From assembly GCA_943788345.1 (NCBI GenBank), contig CALSPX010000013.1, positions 62,001 to 126,000 on the forward strand: a stretch of 64,000 nt of DNA. Reading direction: 5' to 3'. How positions within the stretch are numbered: the stretch's first letter is position 1; every line of letters starts with the position of its first letter. The position numbers and the translations under genes are program-made. The stretch comes from Ascidiaceihabitans sp023955215. Its GTDB lineage: Bacteria; Pseudomonadota; Alphaproteobacteria; Rhodobacterales; Rhodobacteraceae. The notes beneath the pieces were generated by a model. The model worked only from the letters and a program-made list of their open reading frames with translations. It did not search any database and was not told the DNA's origin. Positions 8,690 through 16,478 of this stretch are shown piece after piece.

Positions 8690-9724
8690 ATGACCTCATC
8701 CAAAACTATTCTGCGCGCGCTTGCTGGTGAAACACTACCAACACCGCCGATTTGGATGATGCGTCAAGCGGGTCGCTATTTGCCAGAGTACAAAGCGACA
8801 CGCGCACAGGCCGGTGATTTCCTGTCGTTGTGCTACAATCCTGATCTTGCGACCGAAGTGACATTGCAGCCCATTCGTCGCTATGGTTTTGACGCGGCTA
8901 TCTTGTTTGCTGACATTTTGCTGATCCCGCAAGCACTGGGCGCAGATCTGTGGTTTGTCACCGGCGAGGGCCCGCGTCTGTCCACGATCACGTCGCAGGC
9001 AGACCTTGATAAACTTGGCCCTGTGTCTGACATCCATGAAACGCTGAACCCGATCTATCAGACTGTGCGCAACCTTTCAGGGGCGTTGCCCTCAGAGACC
9101 ACCTTGATCGGCTTTGCTGGGGCTCCTTGGACCGTTGCGACCTATATGATCGCAGGGCGTGGTACGCCGGATCAAGCACCCGCGCACAAGCTAATGAACG
9201 AACAGCCCGAGGTGTTTGATGCGCTGATGGACAAGATCACTGAAGCAACCATCGATTATCTGCTGATGCAGATTGAAGCGGGTGCTGAAGTTGTAAAAAT
9301 CTTTGACAGCTGGGCAGGTTCCTTACCCGGTGCTGCGTTCCAGAAATATTCGCTAGAACCAGCGCGCCGCATTACGGCAGTATTAAAAGCGAAATACCCA
9401 GATACGCCCATCATTGGCTTCCCGCGTGAAGCTGGCGATGGCTACATCGGATTCGCAAAAGCGACTGGCGTGGACTGTGTTGCGCTGGATAATTCGGTGA
9501 CACCTGAATGGGCCGTGAAAAATGTTCAGGTTGATGGGTGTGTTCAAGGCAACCTGAAATCTTCGCATATGGTGACAGGTGGTCAGGCCTTGGTCGACGA
9601 AACACGTTCTATTGTTAAGGCATTTTCGGGTGGTCCACATATCTTTAACCTTGGTCACGGCATCACACCAGACGCCAATCCAGACAACGTTCAGCGCATG
9701 ATTGATGCCGTACGTGATGTTTAA
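8690..9724 (+). CDS. hemE: Uroporphyrinogen decarboxylase
   Basis: Cytoplasmic enzyme that decarboxylates uroporphyrinogen III to coproporphyrinogen III, the step before HemF; 344 aa, full length. The first signature PIWMMRQAGRYLPEY near residue 20 contains the substrate-binding Arg, and the second, GFAGAPWTVATYM near 135, is intact. The C-terminal FNLGHGITPDANPDNV is also typical. AAGGAT seven bases upstream supports the start. Its promoter must lie in the short divergent region shared with hemC. Confidence 0.96.
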   Translation: MTSSKTILRALAGETLPTPPIWMMRQAGRYLPEYKATRAQAGDFLSLCYNPDLATEVTLQPIRRYGFDAAILFADILLIPQALGADLWFVTGEGPRLSTITSQADLDKLGPVSDIHETLNPIYQTVRNLSGALPSETTLIGFAGAPWTVATYMIAGRGTPDQAPAHKLMNEQPEVFDALMDKITEATIDYLLMQIEAGAEVVKIFDSWAGSLPGAAFQKYSLEPARRITAVLKAKYPDTPIIGFPREAGDGYIGFAKATGVDCVALDNSVTPEWAVKNVQVDGCVQGNLKSSHMVTGGQALVDETRSIVKAFSGGPHIFNLGHGITPDANPDNVQRMIDAVRDV

Positions 9725-9737
9725 TTGATTTCGTGGG

Positions 9738-9766
9738 TTGACGACTCCGTTCTGGTCTCCTAATTC
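9738..9766 (+). promoter_or_regulatory. Sigma-70 type promoter for the tRNA gene
   Basis: TTGACG at 9738-9743, a 17-base spacer, then TAATTC at 9761-9766. The tRNA starts at 9777, so transcription would begin about four bases before the mature 5' end. Spacing and position are both good. Confidence 0.65.
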
Positions 9767-9776
9767 CCATCCTCAC

Positions 9777-9853
9777 GGCGCGGTAGCTCAGTTGGTTAGA
9801 GCGATCGACTCATAATCGATAGGTCGGGAGTTCAAGTCTCCCCCACGCCACCA
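9777..9853 (+). tRNA. tRNA with CAT anticodon (tRNA-Met, elongator; tRNA-Ile2 not excluded)
   Basis: A 77-base cloverleaf folds by eye: acceptor GGCGCGG with CCACGCC, D-arm GCTC/GAGC, anticodon stem ATCGA/TCGAT around loop CTCATAA, T-arm GGGAG-TTCAAGT-CTCCC, discriminator A and an encoded CCA. The anticodon CAT fits elongator Met, or Ile2 if the C is changed to lysidine by TilS; the sequence alone does not settle this. The D-loop lacks initiator features, and the first acceptor pair is G-C, not the initiator mismatch. There is a C-A mismatch at acceptor position 5 (9781 with 9845). Confidence 0.9.
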
Positions 9854-10067
9854 CTTTCATCCCCCTCATTGTTGACGTTATGGCCCGCAGTGTTGCCATC
9901 TTGATCGCTGCATGCGGGTATTTCGCTTCAAAAAAGGGATCGACAGCCAGCTGTTGCCAAAGGTGCACTGACTTCGCTATTTGTCTCTGCGAAACTGGCA
10001 CCACTTTGTTACGTCCATTGGGCCGCAGGAGTGGATGGTTGCCGCGAGAGAGATTGAGGAACGACAG

Positions 10068-10997
10068 ATGATTTTATGTTGCGGTGAAGCGCTGATTGAT
10101 ATGGTCCCAGTAAAGGGCGCAGACGGACAGGATGCTTTTGCGCCGTTGTCAGGTGGTGCGATATTTAACACTGCAATCGCTTTGGGACGCCTTGAGGTTC
10201 CTGTGCAATTGCTTTCTGGCGTTTCGAACGATCTGTTCGGAACACAGTTGGCTGCTGAATTGCAGTCTTCAAATGTTGGAACCGATCTTTTAGTGCGCAG
10301 CAAACGCCCGACAACGCTTGCGTTTGTGAAGCTTACAAATGGCCAAGCGCAGTACACATTCTATGATGAGAACTCGGCCGGTCGAATGATGGTGTCAGAG
10401 GATCTGCCTGTTATTGGCACAGATGTTTCTGCGCTTTATTTTGGCGGTATCAGCCTTTGTGCAGAACCGGCTGCAAGTGCCTATGAGGGCCTTGCTATTG
10501 AGGCGTCAGAGCGTGCTGTGCTGATGATCGATCCAAACATTAGAACCAGCTTTATCGAAGACGAAACCGCGTATCGTGCGCGGTTGGATCGCATGTTGGC
10601 TGCTGCTGACATTGTAAAAGTTTCTGACGAGGATTTAGACTGGATTATTCCAACTGACGTTTCGTTTGAAGGCAAGGTTGAGCAGCTTCACCAGAATGGT
10701 GCGGACATCGTGATCATCACCAAAGGTGGTGATGGTGCTTCTGCTTATATGCGTGGGCAGCCTGTTGTGAATGTTGCTGTCCCTAAGGTCACTGTGGTCG
10801 ATACTGTGGGCGCTGGCGATACGTTCAACGCGGGTTTCCTTGCACAGCTACACACACTTGGCTGCCTGAACAAAGAAGCCCTGCGCAAGGTGACTGGCGT
10901 TGAGATTGAAAAGGCACTGTCTTACGCGGCACGCGTTGCTGGTGTCACTGTTTCGCGCGCAGGTGCTAACCCGCCAACATTGGCTGAACTTAGCTGA
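10068..10997 (+). CDS. PfkB-family carbohydrate kinase (fructokinase-like)
   Basis: 309 aa ribokinase-fold sugar kinase, ATP-dependent phosphoryl transfer to a sugar hydroxyl. The N-terminal GEALIDMVP and LSGGAIFNTAIALGRL (substrate pocket) and the C-terminal GAGDTFNAGF, with the catalytic Asp and anion hole, are intact. The N-terminus resembles fructokinases, but no sugar-uptake genes flank it, so the substrate is inferred. GAGGA seven bases before ATG 10068 supports this start over upstream in-frame codons. A 10-bp-stem hairpin follows the stop. Confidence 0.87.
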   Translation: MILCCGEALIDMVPVKGADGQDAFAPLSGGAIFNTAIALGRLEVPVQLLSGVSNDLFGTQLAAELQSSNVGTDLLVRSKRPTTLAFVKLTNGQAQYTFYDENSAGRMMVSEDLPVIGTDVSALYFGGISLCAEPAASAYEGLAIEASERAVLMIDPNIRTSFIEDETAYRARLDRMLAAADIVKVSDEDLDWIIPTDVSFEGKVEQLHQNGADIVIITKGGDGASAYMRGQPVVNVAVPKVTVVDTVGAGDTFNAGFLAQLHTLGCLNKEALRKVTGVEIEKALSYAARVAGVTVSRAGANPPTLAELS

Positions 10998-11020
10998 TCG
11001 TTATTACGGTTTGAGAATTT

Positions 11021-11051
11021 CCTTAGCGACGGTTACGGACTGTCGCTAAGG
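11021..11051. terminator. Bidirectional hairpin after the sugar kinase gene
   Basis: CCTTAGCGAC at 11021-11030 pairs perfectly with GTCGCTAAGG at 11042-11051, with an 11-base loop. It lies between the convergent kinase and TolC-type genes. No long T-run follows, so termination strength is uncertain. Confidence 0.55.
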
Positions 11052-11071
11052 GTATGGATTCCCAAAAGGCC

Positions 11072-12460
11072 TTAGTCTTTTTGCAAGGCCCGCAACACTT
11101 TATCCAACTGTGCGCCTTGCTTGCTTTTCTTCGCAACGCCGTTCTTTACCAACTTGTAGTAAGCTTCGGGATCATACTGCTGAACGTTCAGTCCCAGTTT
11201 CGTTGCGGTTAAAGAACCTGTGGATGAAAGGATCGTGTAGGCGGCAATGTACTGCTCTGTCTGGGTAGAAATCAGCGCAGCTTCTGCGTTCAGCAATTCG
11301 TTTTCTGCGTTTAAAACATCAAGTGTTGTACGTGCGCCTAAGCTGGCTTCTTCACGCACACCGCGGAAAGCAACGCGTGATGCGCGGATTTGTTGTTGGT
11401 TGGCGTTCAGGGCCGCATTTACGCTGCTGTAGAAAGCGTAAGCGTTGGCAACAGATTGCTGCAGGTTGTGACGCACCACATGCAGGTTTGCGCGCATCGC
11501 GTCGCGCTCTGCCATTGCACGGCGCACGCCCGACGAAATTTTTCCACCGTTATAAATTGGACCTGAAATGCTCAAGCCAACCGTTGCGTCGTTAACTATT
11601 TCACCACTAGAGAAATCGTTTTTAAGGAACAAGGAACCTGTTGTTTTGATCTTTGGTTTAAAGGCTGCTTGGGTGCTTTCTAAGGTGTATTCTAGTGACG
11701 CCAATTTATGTTGTGTAGCAATCATGTCTGGGTGATTGCGCACAGCCTGGGATTGGGCGGAGACGACATTGCCACTGATGCGAGGTAGGCGCGGCAGTTG
11801 TGCCAAATTCCTAGGCTGGTGACCGATAACATTTGCATACTCAGCCCGGGCGGTTAGTAAATCTCCCTGGGCAGTTGCAAGGCCACTGCGGGCCTCCGCC
11901 AAACGCGCTTCGGCCAATGCAACATCAGTTCGTGTAACCTCACCGACGTCAAAGCGGTCTTTCGCCGCGCGCAATTCTTGGGTCAGAAGGTGGAGATTAT
12001 TTTGGCGCAAGGTCACAAATTTTGATGCACTATGAACCTCAAAATAGGCAGTGACGGCACGCAGCATTATCTGCTGCTCGGTCGATAGCAGCTCAGAACG
12101 TGTGGCAAATACACTTTCACGTGCAGCTGCAACAGAGGCCTTTGACCCACCAAAATCATAGAGCAAAAGTTCAGCGTTTACAGAAAATGAAGCTTCGCTA
12201 CCTTCCAAAATGTTTGAGTTGCTGTAAGTGCGATCCGTTTTTGCTAACCAATTAATGATCGGCAGCAATGCTGCGCTGGCGGACGCGACGTCTTCATCAG
12301 CGGCCCGCAGTAAGGCGCGGTTCTGTTCTAGTAAGCCGCTGTGATTGTATGCGCTGACCAATGCATCAGCCAAAGTTTCAGAGCGGGCTGTCGTTGTCAT
12401 CAAGCTAAGTGAGACACCAAGGGCGAAAAGTTGAAGTGGCTTTTTGAACAGGATTTTCAT
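11072..12460 (-). CDS. TolC family outer-membrane efflux protein
   Basis: 462 aa. A signal peptide (about residues 1-27, ending TTARSETL) precedes the duplicated long alpha-helical/beta-barrel repeats of TolC-type channels: heptad-like stretches rich in Ala, Glu and Asn, with segments such as NAENELLNAEAALISTQTEQ and LAEARLAEARSGLATAQGDL. It should be the outer-membrane duct for a tripartite exporter or type I secretion system, but no membrane-fusion protein or inner-membrane pump is adjacent. GGAG six bases before ATG 12460 supports the start. Confidence 0.9.
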   Translation of the reverse strand: MKILFKKPLQLFALGVSLSLMTTTARSETLADALVSAYNHSGLLEQNRALLRAADEDVASASAALLPIINWLAKTDRTYSNSNILEGSEASFSVNAELLLYDFGGSKASVAAARESVFATRSELLSTEQQIMLRAVTAYFEVHSASKFVTLRQNNLHLLTQELRAAKDRFDVGEVTRTDVALAEARLAEARSGLATAQGDLLTARAEYANVIGHQPRNLAQLPRLPRISGNVVSAQSQAVRNHPDMIATQHKLASLEYTLESTQAAFKPKIKTTGSLFLKNDFSSGEIVNDATVGLSISGPIYNGGKISSGVRRAMAERDAMRANLHVVRHNLQQSVANAYAFYSSVNAALNANQQQIRASRVAFRGVREEASLGARTTLDVLNAENELLNAEAALISTQTEQYIAAYTILSSTGSLTATKLGLNVQQYDPEAYYKLVKNGVAKKSKQGAQLDKVLRALQKD

Positions 12461-12751
12461 CTATTTCTCCGTCGGCTTTGCGAATTTGGCTGATGCGTAA
12501 CAATAGATATAGGAGGTGTTCGCGTTATTACGACTCAGCACGCCATTTACGAAAGGGTACCCTGTATCTTGTGGTGCCTACAATGTTTACCAACCAGATA
12601 GAGGGAAAGATCGCAAAGAATTGGTTAACAAAAACGGATTTTGAGCAGAAAATCGCAACCATCATGACGATTTTCAGCGTAAATCGGTGTTTTTTATCGT
12701 GAGTTATAAAAACGCAGAACAAGTGTGCAGCGGTGCACGAAAAGATCCAAG
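12461..12751. other. Intergenic region without a recognised gene
   Basis: 291 bases between trmD and the TolC-type gene, both on the minus strand. It is more AT-rich than its surroundings and must carry the tolC-type promoter. Open frames here on both strands have no convincing ribosome site or protein-like composition. I see no terminator for trmD that I can defend. Confidence 0.5.
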
Positions 12752-13537
12752 TCAATCGGTGAGTTTCGCCCACAGATCAGGACGACGTGCTTTGGTGATC
12801 TCACGCGACATTTCGCGACGCCATGCTTCGATTTTTGCGTGATTGCCAGACATCAAGACATCGGGGATTTTGTGCCCCATCCATTCTGCAGGTTTGGTAT
12901 ATTGAGGGTGCTCAAGCAAACCGTTTGAATGGCTTTCTTCAACAGCACTGTCCGCGTTCCCCAGAACACCTGGCAACAAGCGCACTGTGGCATCAATCAT
13001 TGCTTGGGCCGCAATTTCACCGCCAGTCATCACGAAGTCACCAAGGGACACTTCCATCACGCCGTAGTGTTGCAATACACGTTCATCGACGCCCTCAAAG
13101 CGACCACATAGAACAGTAACGCCATCACACCGCGCCCAATTGCGTGCCATCTCTTGATCAAAGCGGCGTCCGCGTGGGGACATATAAACCAACGGCACAT
13201 TGCCTTTGCTTTGGCGTTGTACCGCTTCAATCGCAGGGCCAATCACATCGGCGCGCAACACCATGCCAGCGCCGCCACCCGCAGGGGTGTCATCGACATT
13301 GCGGTGCTTGGTTAAACCGTGGCTGCGCAGGTCATGGGTGTGGAGTTGCCATTTACCGTCTTTCAATGCGCGGCCCGTCAGGCTTTCACCCAATACGCCA
13401 GGAAAAGCATTTGGGAACAGTGTCATAATCCGCGCCTGCCAAACGCCTGCCAACTCTTCATCGCCATCCATCAAGGACCGTGGTGTCAGAGTTGGGCGAA
13501 TGGTTTTGCGCCCGTGCGACTTTGGGTTATCAGTCAT
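12752..13537 (-). CDS. trmD: tRNA (guanine-N1)-methyltransferase
   Basis: SPOUT-fold enzyme that methylates G37 next to the anticodon in tRNAs reading CNN codons; 261 aa. Signatures: RSHGLTKHRNVDDTPAGGGA, YMSPRGRRF, CGRFEGVDERV and SLGDFVMTGGEIAA, which form the trefoil knot binding AdoMet. The frame runs on upstream to 13711, but ATG 13537 has GAGG upstream and overlaps the end of the sulfotransferase-like gene by eight bases, which argues for coupled translation. It closes the rpsP-rimM-trmD group; rplS, often next, is not here. Confidence 0.95.
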   Translation of the reverse strand: MTDNPKSHGRKTIRPTLTPRSLMDGDEELAGVWQARIMTLFPNAFPGVLGESLTGRALKDGKWQLHTHDLRSHGLTKHRNVDDTPAGGGAGMVLRADVIGPAIEAVQRQSKGNVPLVYMSPRGRRFDQEMARNWARCDGVTVLCGRFEGVDERVLQHYGVMEVSLGDFVMTGGEIAAQAMIDATVRLLPGVLGNADSAVEESHSNGLLEHPQYTKPAEWMGHKIPDVLMSGNHAKIEAWRREMSREITKARRPDLWAKLTD

Positions 13538-14321
13538 TTTTCTGGGCCTCTGCGAGAATGATTTGCTTGGCTGCTTTGCGTTCGTAGTGATCCGCATATG
13601 CACGGTTTGCTTCCAGTAAGGCAAGTAAAACAGTCTTATCCAGTCGTTCGTTGTGAATAGGTTGCGGGACGATTTTTTCGCGCAGACTTGGTGATATATC
13701 ACATAGGTCAAACACCGGATCAGCCGGGCCCAGCCTTAGGTCGCGGCAGTCCTCAAGGGCGGTATGATGCACTGCAACGTTAACCTGTTTTCGCACCGCT
13801 TTGAGGATCGGCTCAAACTCAGCTGCGTTCTCGTAGGTCTTTGCAAAGACGTCATAGTCCAAGGTCATGGATGAGGATTTGACGTGTTCCCAATAGGCGC
13901 TTTGCAACCAGCTCTCGGGTGCGCGTGTTGAGAAGTATATGACCTGTTCAATATTGGGAAAACGTGCAGTTATTTCAGCGCAGTATCGTGACAGTAATAT
14001 GGGTGCGGCGCTGTAGTCAGCCAGATCGCCGCGCCCCGGCATATGGCCCGAGAATTCTTCGGCGGAGAGTAATAACGCGCGTTTGGGCATCGCGACCAAA
14101 TCATCAAGGACGGCACCGAAACGCGTTGCGGCTTTGACCAATGTTAGATCGTCACGCCACGTTGAATAGCCACGGGTTGCATGCATTAAGTCCTGCATTT
14201 GCCCCTTAAGGCGCATTGCCAATTCGGGCTGTAGAAGCGGACGATTGGCACGTAAAACCTGTTGAACAGAGGACGTGCCCGTTTTGTGGAAGCCTGCGTG
14301 TATGATGATCTTGCCTGGCAT
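13530..14321 (-). CDS. Sulfotransferase-like protein with N-terminal P-loop-type motif
   Basis: 263 aa. The N-terminal HAGFHKTGTSSVQQVL resembles the 5'-phosphosulfate loop of PAPS-dependent sulfotransferases (H-x-G/P-K-T-(G/A)-T/S-S), and a later TRAPESWLQSAYWEHV resembles their R-x-P-x-(D/E)-R-x-(V/I)-S-x-Y 3'-phosphate region. Overall the fit is to the broad sulfotransferase family, with no known acceptor. ATG 14321 is preferred over the preceding TTG codon. It sits between rimM and trmD, overlapping trmD by eight bases: an unusual passenger in a ribosome-biogenesis operon. Confidence 0.7.
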   Translation of the reverse strand: MPGKIIIHAGFHKTGTSSVQQVLRANRPLLQPELAMRLKGQMQDLMHATRGYSTWRDDLTLVKAATRFGAVLDDLVAMPKRALLLSAEEFSGHMPGRGDLADYSAAPILLSRYCAEITARFPNIEQVIYFSTRAPESWLQSAYWEHVKSSSMTLDYDVFAKTYENAAEFEPILKAVRKQVNVAVHHTALEDCRDLRLGPADPVFDLCDISPSLREKIVPQPIHNERLDKTVLLALLEANRAYADHYERKAAKQIILAEAQKND

Positions 14322-14364
14322 CAAAGACCTGCGTGCGCAGTAAGGGTTTCACTGCGCGACATGA

Positions 14365-14871
14365 TCAGAACAGGCCGTCAGGTGGGTCTGCAATGATACG
14401 GCCCGTGTCCATATCGACAGTTGGAATAACCGCTAAGGTGAAGGGGACCAAAACCGTTGCTGAACTTTCGGGCAACTGAACTTCCAACAGGTCGCCAGCG
14501 CCGTGGTTTTGTACGGATTTCACCGTGCCAAGGGTCGCGCCGCCTGTATCGAGAACCTGCAAACCAGTGAGGTCTGAATGATAGTATTCGTCGTCTGGCA
14601 GGCTTGGCAGCTGATCGCGGCGGGCGTAGAGTTGAACACCCTTCATCGCGTCAGCTTGTTCCTTTGTTGCGACCTCTGGCATGCGGATCACAAAGCCACC
14701 TTTGACCGCGCGTACAATGGCGATGGTGTATGAACCAGCCCCATCTTCGCGGGTGAGGGGACTGTAGGTTTCAATGTCTTCTGCGACTGCGCAAAAGCTT
14801 TTGATGCGTAGCTCCCCGTTGACCCCATAAGAGCCGCCGATGCTACCGACACAGATCAATTCATTGCTCAT
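14365..14871 (-). CDS. rimM: 16S rRNA processing protein RimM
   Basis: Ribosome maturation factor binding S19 and helping assemble the 30S head; 168 aa. The N-terminal beta-barrel begins ICVGSIGGSYGVNGELRIKSF and the C-terminal PRC-barrel holds DEYYHSDLTGLQV, typical of RimM. ATG 14871 has AAGGA eight bases upstream and overlaps the stop of a 47-codon membrane-protein gene by four bases (ATGA). The next gene downstream is the sulfotransferase-like gene rather than trmD. Confidence 0.94.
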   Translation of the reverse strand: MSNELICVGSIGGSYGVNGELRIKSFCAVAEDIETYSPLTREDGAGSYTIAIVRAVKGGFVIRMPEVATKEQADAMKGVQLYARRDQLPSLPDDEYYHSDLTGLQVLDTGGATLGTVKSVQNHGAGDLLEVQLPESSATVLVPFTLAVIPTVDMDTGRIIADPPDGLF

Positions 14872-15011
14872 TTTGCTATTCCTTTGCAAAGTCCTGCGTC
14901 CATATCTCCGCCTAGTGTGGCACAGCGTTCAGAGGTTTGGCTACGTTCATAAAACTGCCCAGCGACAAAGGCGAGTAGAACAAAGATTATCAAGCGCATC
15001 AATCTGAACAT
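14868..15011 (-). CDS. Small single-pass membrane protein (47 aa)
   Basis: A 47-codon gene read directly from the minus strand: ATG at 15011, TGA at 14868-14870. The product starts MFRLMRLIIFVLLAFVAGQF, one hydrophobic helix (about residues 6-20), followed by a short charged tail with two cysteines (Cys30 in SERCATLGG, Cys42 in GLCKGIAK). GAGGT four bases upstream is a good ribosome site; it begins seven bases after bluB and overlaps the rimM start by four bases. Placement and coupling make it a likely real gene; function unknown. The Cys pair after a transmembrane helix could face the periplasm. Confidence 0.75.
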   Translation of the reverse strand: MFRLMRLIIFVLLAFVAGQFYERSQTSERCATLGGDMDAGLCKGIAK

Positions 15012-15018
15012 TGGGACC

Positions 15019-15648
15019 TCAACGGGTTTCTATGGGCAGGGCCGCGCGGCGGGTTTCCCAGCCAGCGGTTTCTAATTCGGGTGTGGTAGAGTTGGCTTCG
15101 GGCCAACCGATACACAAGTAAGCGATAAGGGACCAATCCTGAGGGATGTCCAGATCGGTACATAGTTTTGGGGCATCAAGAATGGAGACCCACCCCATAC
15201 CTAAACCATGGGAGCGGGCATGTAGCCACATCAGATTGATCGCACCCACAACAGAATAGCGGCGCATTTCTGGCATGGTCGTCGCGCCAAGGCCGGAGCC
15301 TTTTGTGGTGCTATCATCGCAGAAAATGGCAATGTGTTCAGGGGCTTCGGACATACCGGATAGTTTCAATCCCGAATACATAGCAGCTTTTTCACCATCA
15401 TACCCTTCGAGGGCAGTAGCGTTGGCGGTTTGGTAATTTTCGATAGATTTTTGGCGAAGCTCTGGGGATTTGACCCGCACGATGCGCCAAGGTTCCGAAA
15501 GGCCCACAGAGGGGGCGAGGCGGAAGGTGTCGAGGCATTGCATCAGCAACGCCTCGTCCACCGGATCGCTGCGAAAGCGGCGCACGTCGCGCCGCCATCG
15601 CATCAGCTGCGATAGATCGGTTCGGAAGCTGTCCGAGAACGCTTCCAT
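15019..15648 (-). CDS. bluB: 5,6-dimethylbenzimidazole synthase
   Basis: Nitroreductase-fold flavoenzyme that destroys FMNH2 with O2 to make the lower ligand of cobalamin; 209 aa. BluB features are visible: RRDVRRFRSDPV (FMN phosphate contacts), LAPSVGLSEPWRIVRV, and the GLGMGWVSIL segment. It lies eight bases after rpsP, away from the cobC-cbiB pair at 30-32 kb, so cobalamin genes are dispersed in this genome. Placement inside the rpsP-rimM run implies growth-coupled expression. Confidence 0.9.
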   Translation of the reverse strand: MEAFSDSFRTDLSQLMRWRRDVRRFRSDPVDEALLMQCLDTFRLAPSVGLSEPWRIVRVKSPELRQKSIENYQTANATALEGYDGEKAAMYSGLKLSGMSEAPEHIAIFCDDSTTKGSGLGATTMPEMRRYSVVGAINLMWLHARSHGLGMGWVSILDAPKLCTDLDIPQDWSLIAYLCIGWPEANSTTPELETAGWETRRAALPIETR

Positions 15649-15656
15649 TACCGGTC

Positions 15657-16070
15657 TTATTCTGCTGCTGCTTCTTCAGCAGGAGCTTCTTCTGCTGGTG
15701 CTTCAACAGGTGCTGCTGCGGCTTCAGCGGCTGCTTCTGCTTTAGCTGCTTTTTCTTCTGCGCGCTCAACGGCTTTCTTGTGTGGAGCACCCTTCTTAGG
15801 GTTGTTGCGCTCTGTTTTTGGAACAACGCCAGCAGCTTCTAGCATACGTGCGATACGGTCAGTTGGCTGTGCGCCTTGGCCCAACCAGTACTGAACGCGT
15901 TCCATGTTCATTTTCACGCGCTCTTCGCTGTCTTTAGCCAAAAGTGGGTTGTATGTGCCCAATTTTTCGATGAAGCGACCATCGCGTGGCATGCGGCTGT
16001 CAGCAGCTACGATGCGGTAAAATGGACGTTTCTTAGAGCCACCACGGGCCAAACGGATTTTCATAGACAT
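15657..16070 (-). CDS. rpsP: 30S ribosomal protein S16
   Basis: 137 aa. The core MSMKIRLARGGSKKRPFYRI and DSRMPRDGRFIEKLGTYNP are textbook S16. The last 40 or so residues form an Ala/Glu/Pro-rich low-complexity tail (KAEAAAEAAAAPVEAPAEE), a common extension in Rhodobacterales. ATG 16070 has AGAGGA nine bases upstream; the open frame further upstream belongs to the aroQ spacer. First ribosomal gene of the operon that continues through bluB, rimM and trmD. Confidence 0.96.
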   Translation of the reverse strand: MSMKIRLARGGSKKRPFYRIVAADSRMPRDGRFIEKLGTYNPLLAKDSEERVKMNMERVQYWLGQGAQPTDRIARMLEAAGVVPKTERNNPKKGAPHKKAVERAEEKAAKAEAAAEAAAAPVEAPAEEAPAEEAAAE

Positions 16071-16089
16071 GTTGTTGTTTCCTCTGGGT

Positions 16090-16386
16090 TTATTCTTGAT
16101 GTGTTTTGTGATGCTGAATGACTTCAGCGATGATGAAGTTGAGTAACTTCTTGGCAAAATCGGGATCCAAGTCGGCCCGATTGGCCAAATCTTCTAGTCG
16201 TGCGATCTGTGTTGCCTCGCGGGCGGGATCGGACGGGGGAAGGTCGTGTTCGGCTTTGAGTTTGCCCACAGCTTGTGTGTGTTTGAAACGCTCGCCAAGA
16301 GTATAGATCATGATCGCATCAAGGCGATCAATGCTTTCGCGGTGGCCCTTTAGGACCTCTGCGGCACGGGTGACTGCGTCAGACAT
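16090..16386 (-). CDS. Chorismate mutase (AroQ class)
   Basis: 98-aa all-helical AroQ-type chorismate mutase, converting chorismate to prephenate for Phe/Tyr synthesis. HRESIDRLDAIMIYTLGERF (helix 1 with the catalytic Arg), the VGKLKAEHDLPPSDPAREA segment and the C-terminal helix ending FIIAEVIQHHK fit the family. ATG 16386 has a strong GGAGG five bases upstream. It lies 19 bases before rpsP and behind a triple 11-bp repeat that occupies its promoter region. Confidence 0.9.
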   Translation of the reverse strand: MSDAVTRAAEVLKGHRESIDRLDAIMIYTLGERFKHTQAVGKLKAEHDLPPSDPAREATQIARLEDLANRADLDPDFAKKLLNFIIAEVIQHHKTHQE

Positions 16387-16412
16387 AACGGCCTCCAAAT
16401 GCTGAAAATACA

Positions 16413-16445
16413 ACGTCTGTATCACGTCGGTATAACGTCGGTATT
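16413..16445. repeat. Three tandem 11-bp repeats (ACGTCNGTATN)
   Basis: ACGTCTGTATC, ACGTCGGTATA and ACGTCGGTATT follow one another without gap between the end of ffh and the start of the chorismate mutase-rpsP operon. The period of 11 bp is about one helical turn, so bound proteins would align on one DNA face. The array begins about 27 bp before the ATG at 16386, in the expected promoter zone. The binding protein, if any, is unknown. Confidence 0.75.
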
Positions 16446-16478
16446 GCGTAGGTGGATGAAACAGATGAAGTCATAGCG

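Noticed and set aside
9777..9853. Attachment-site use of the tRNA 3' end
   Set aside because: No integrase follows and I saw no repeat of the tRNA 3' end downstream.
12478..12773. Possible small genes of 74 and 81 codons in the trmD-tolC spacer
   Set aside because: Overlap each other on opposite strands, have poor ribosome sites and odd composition.
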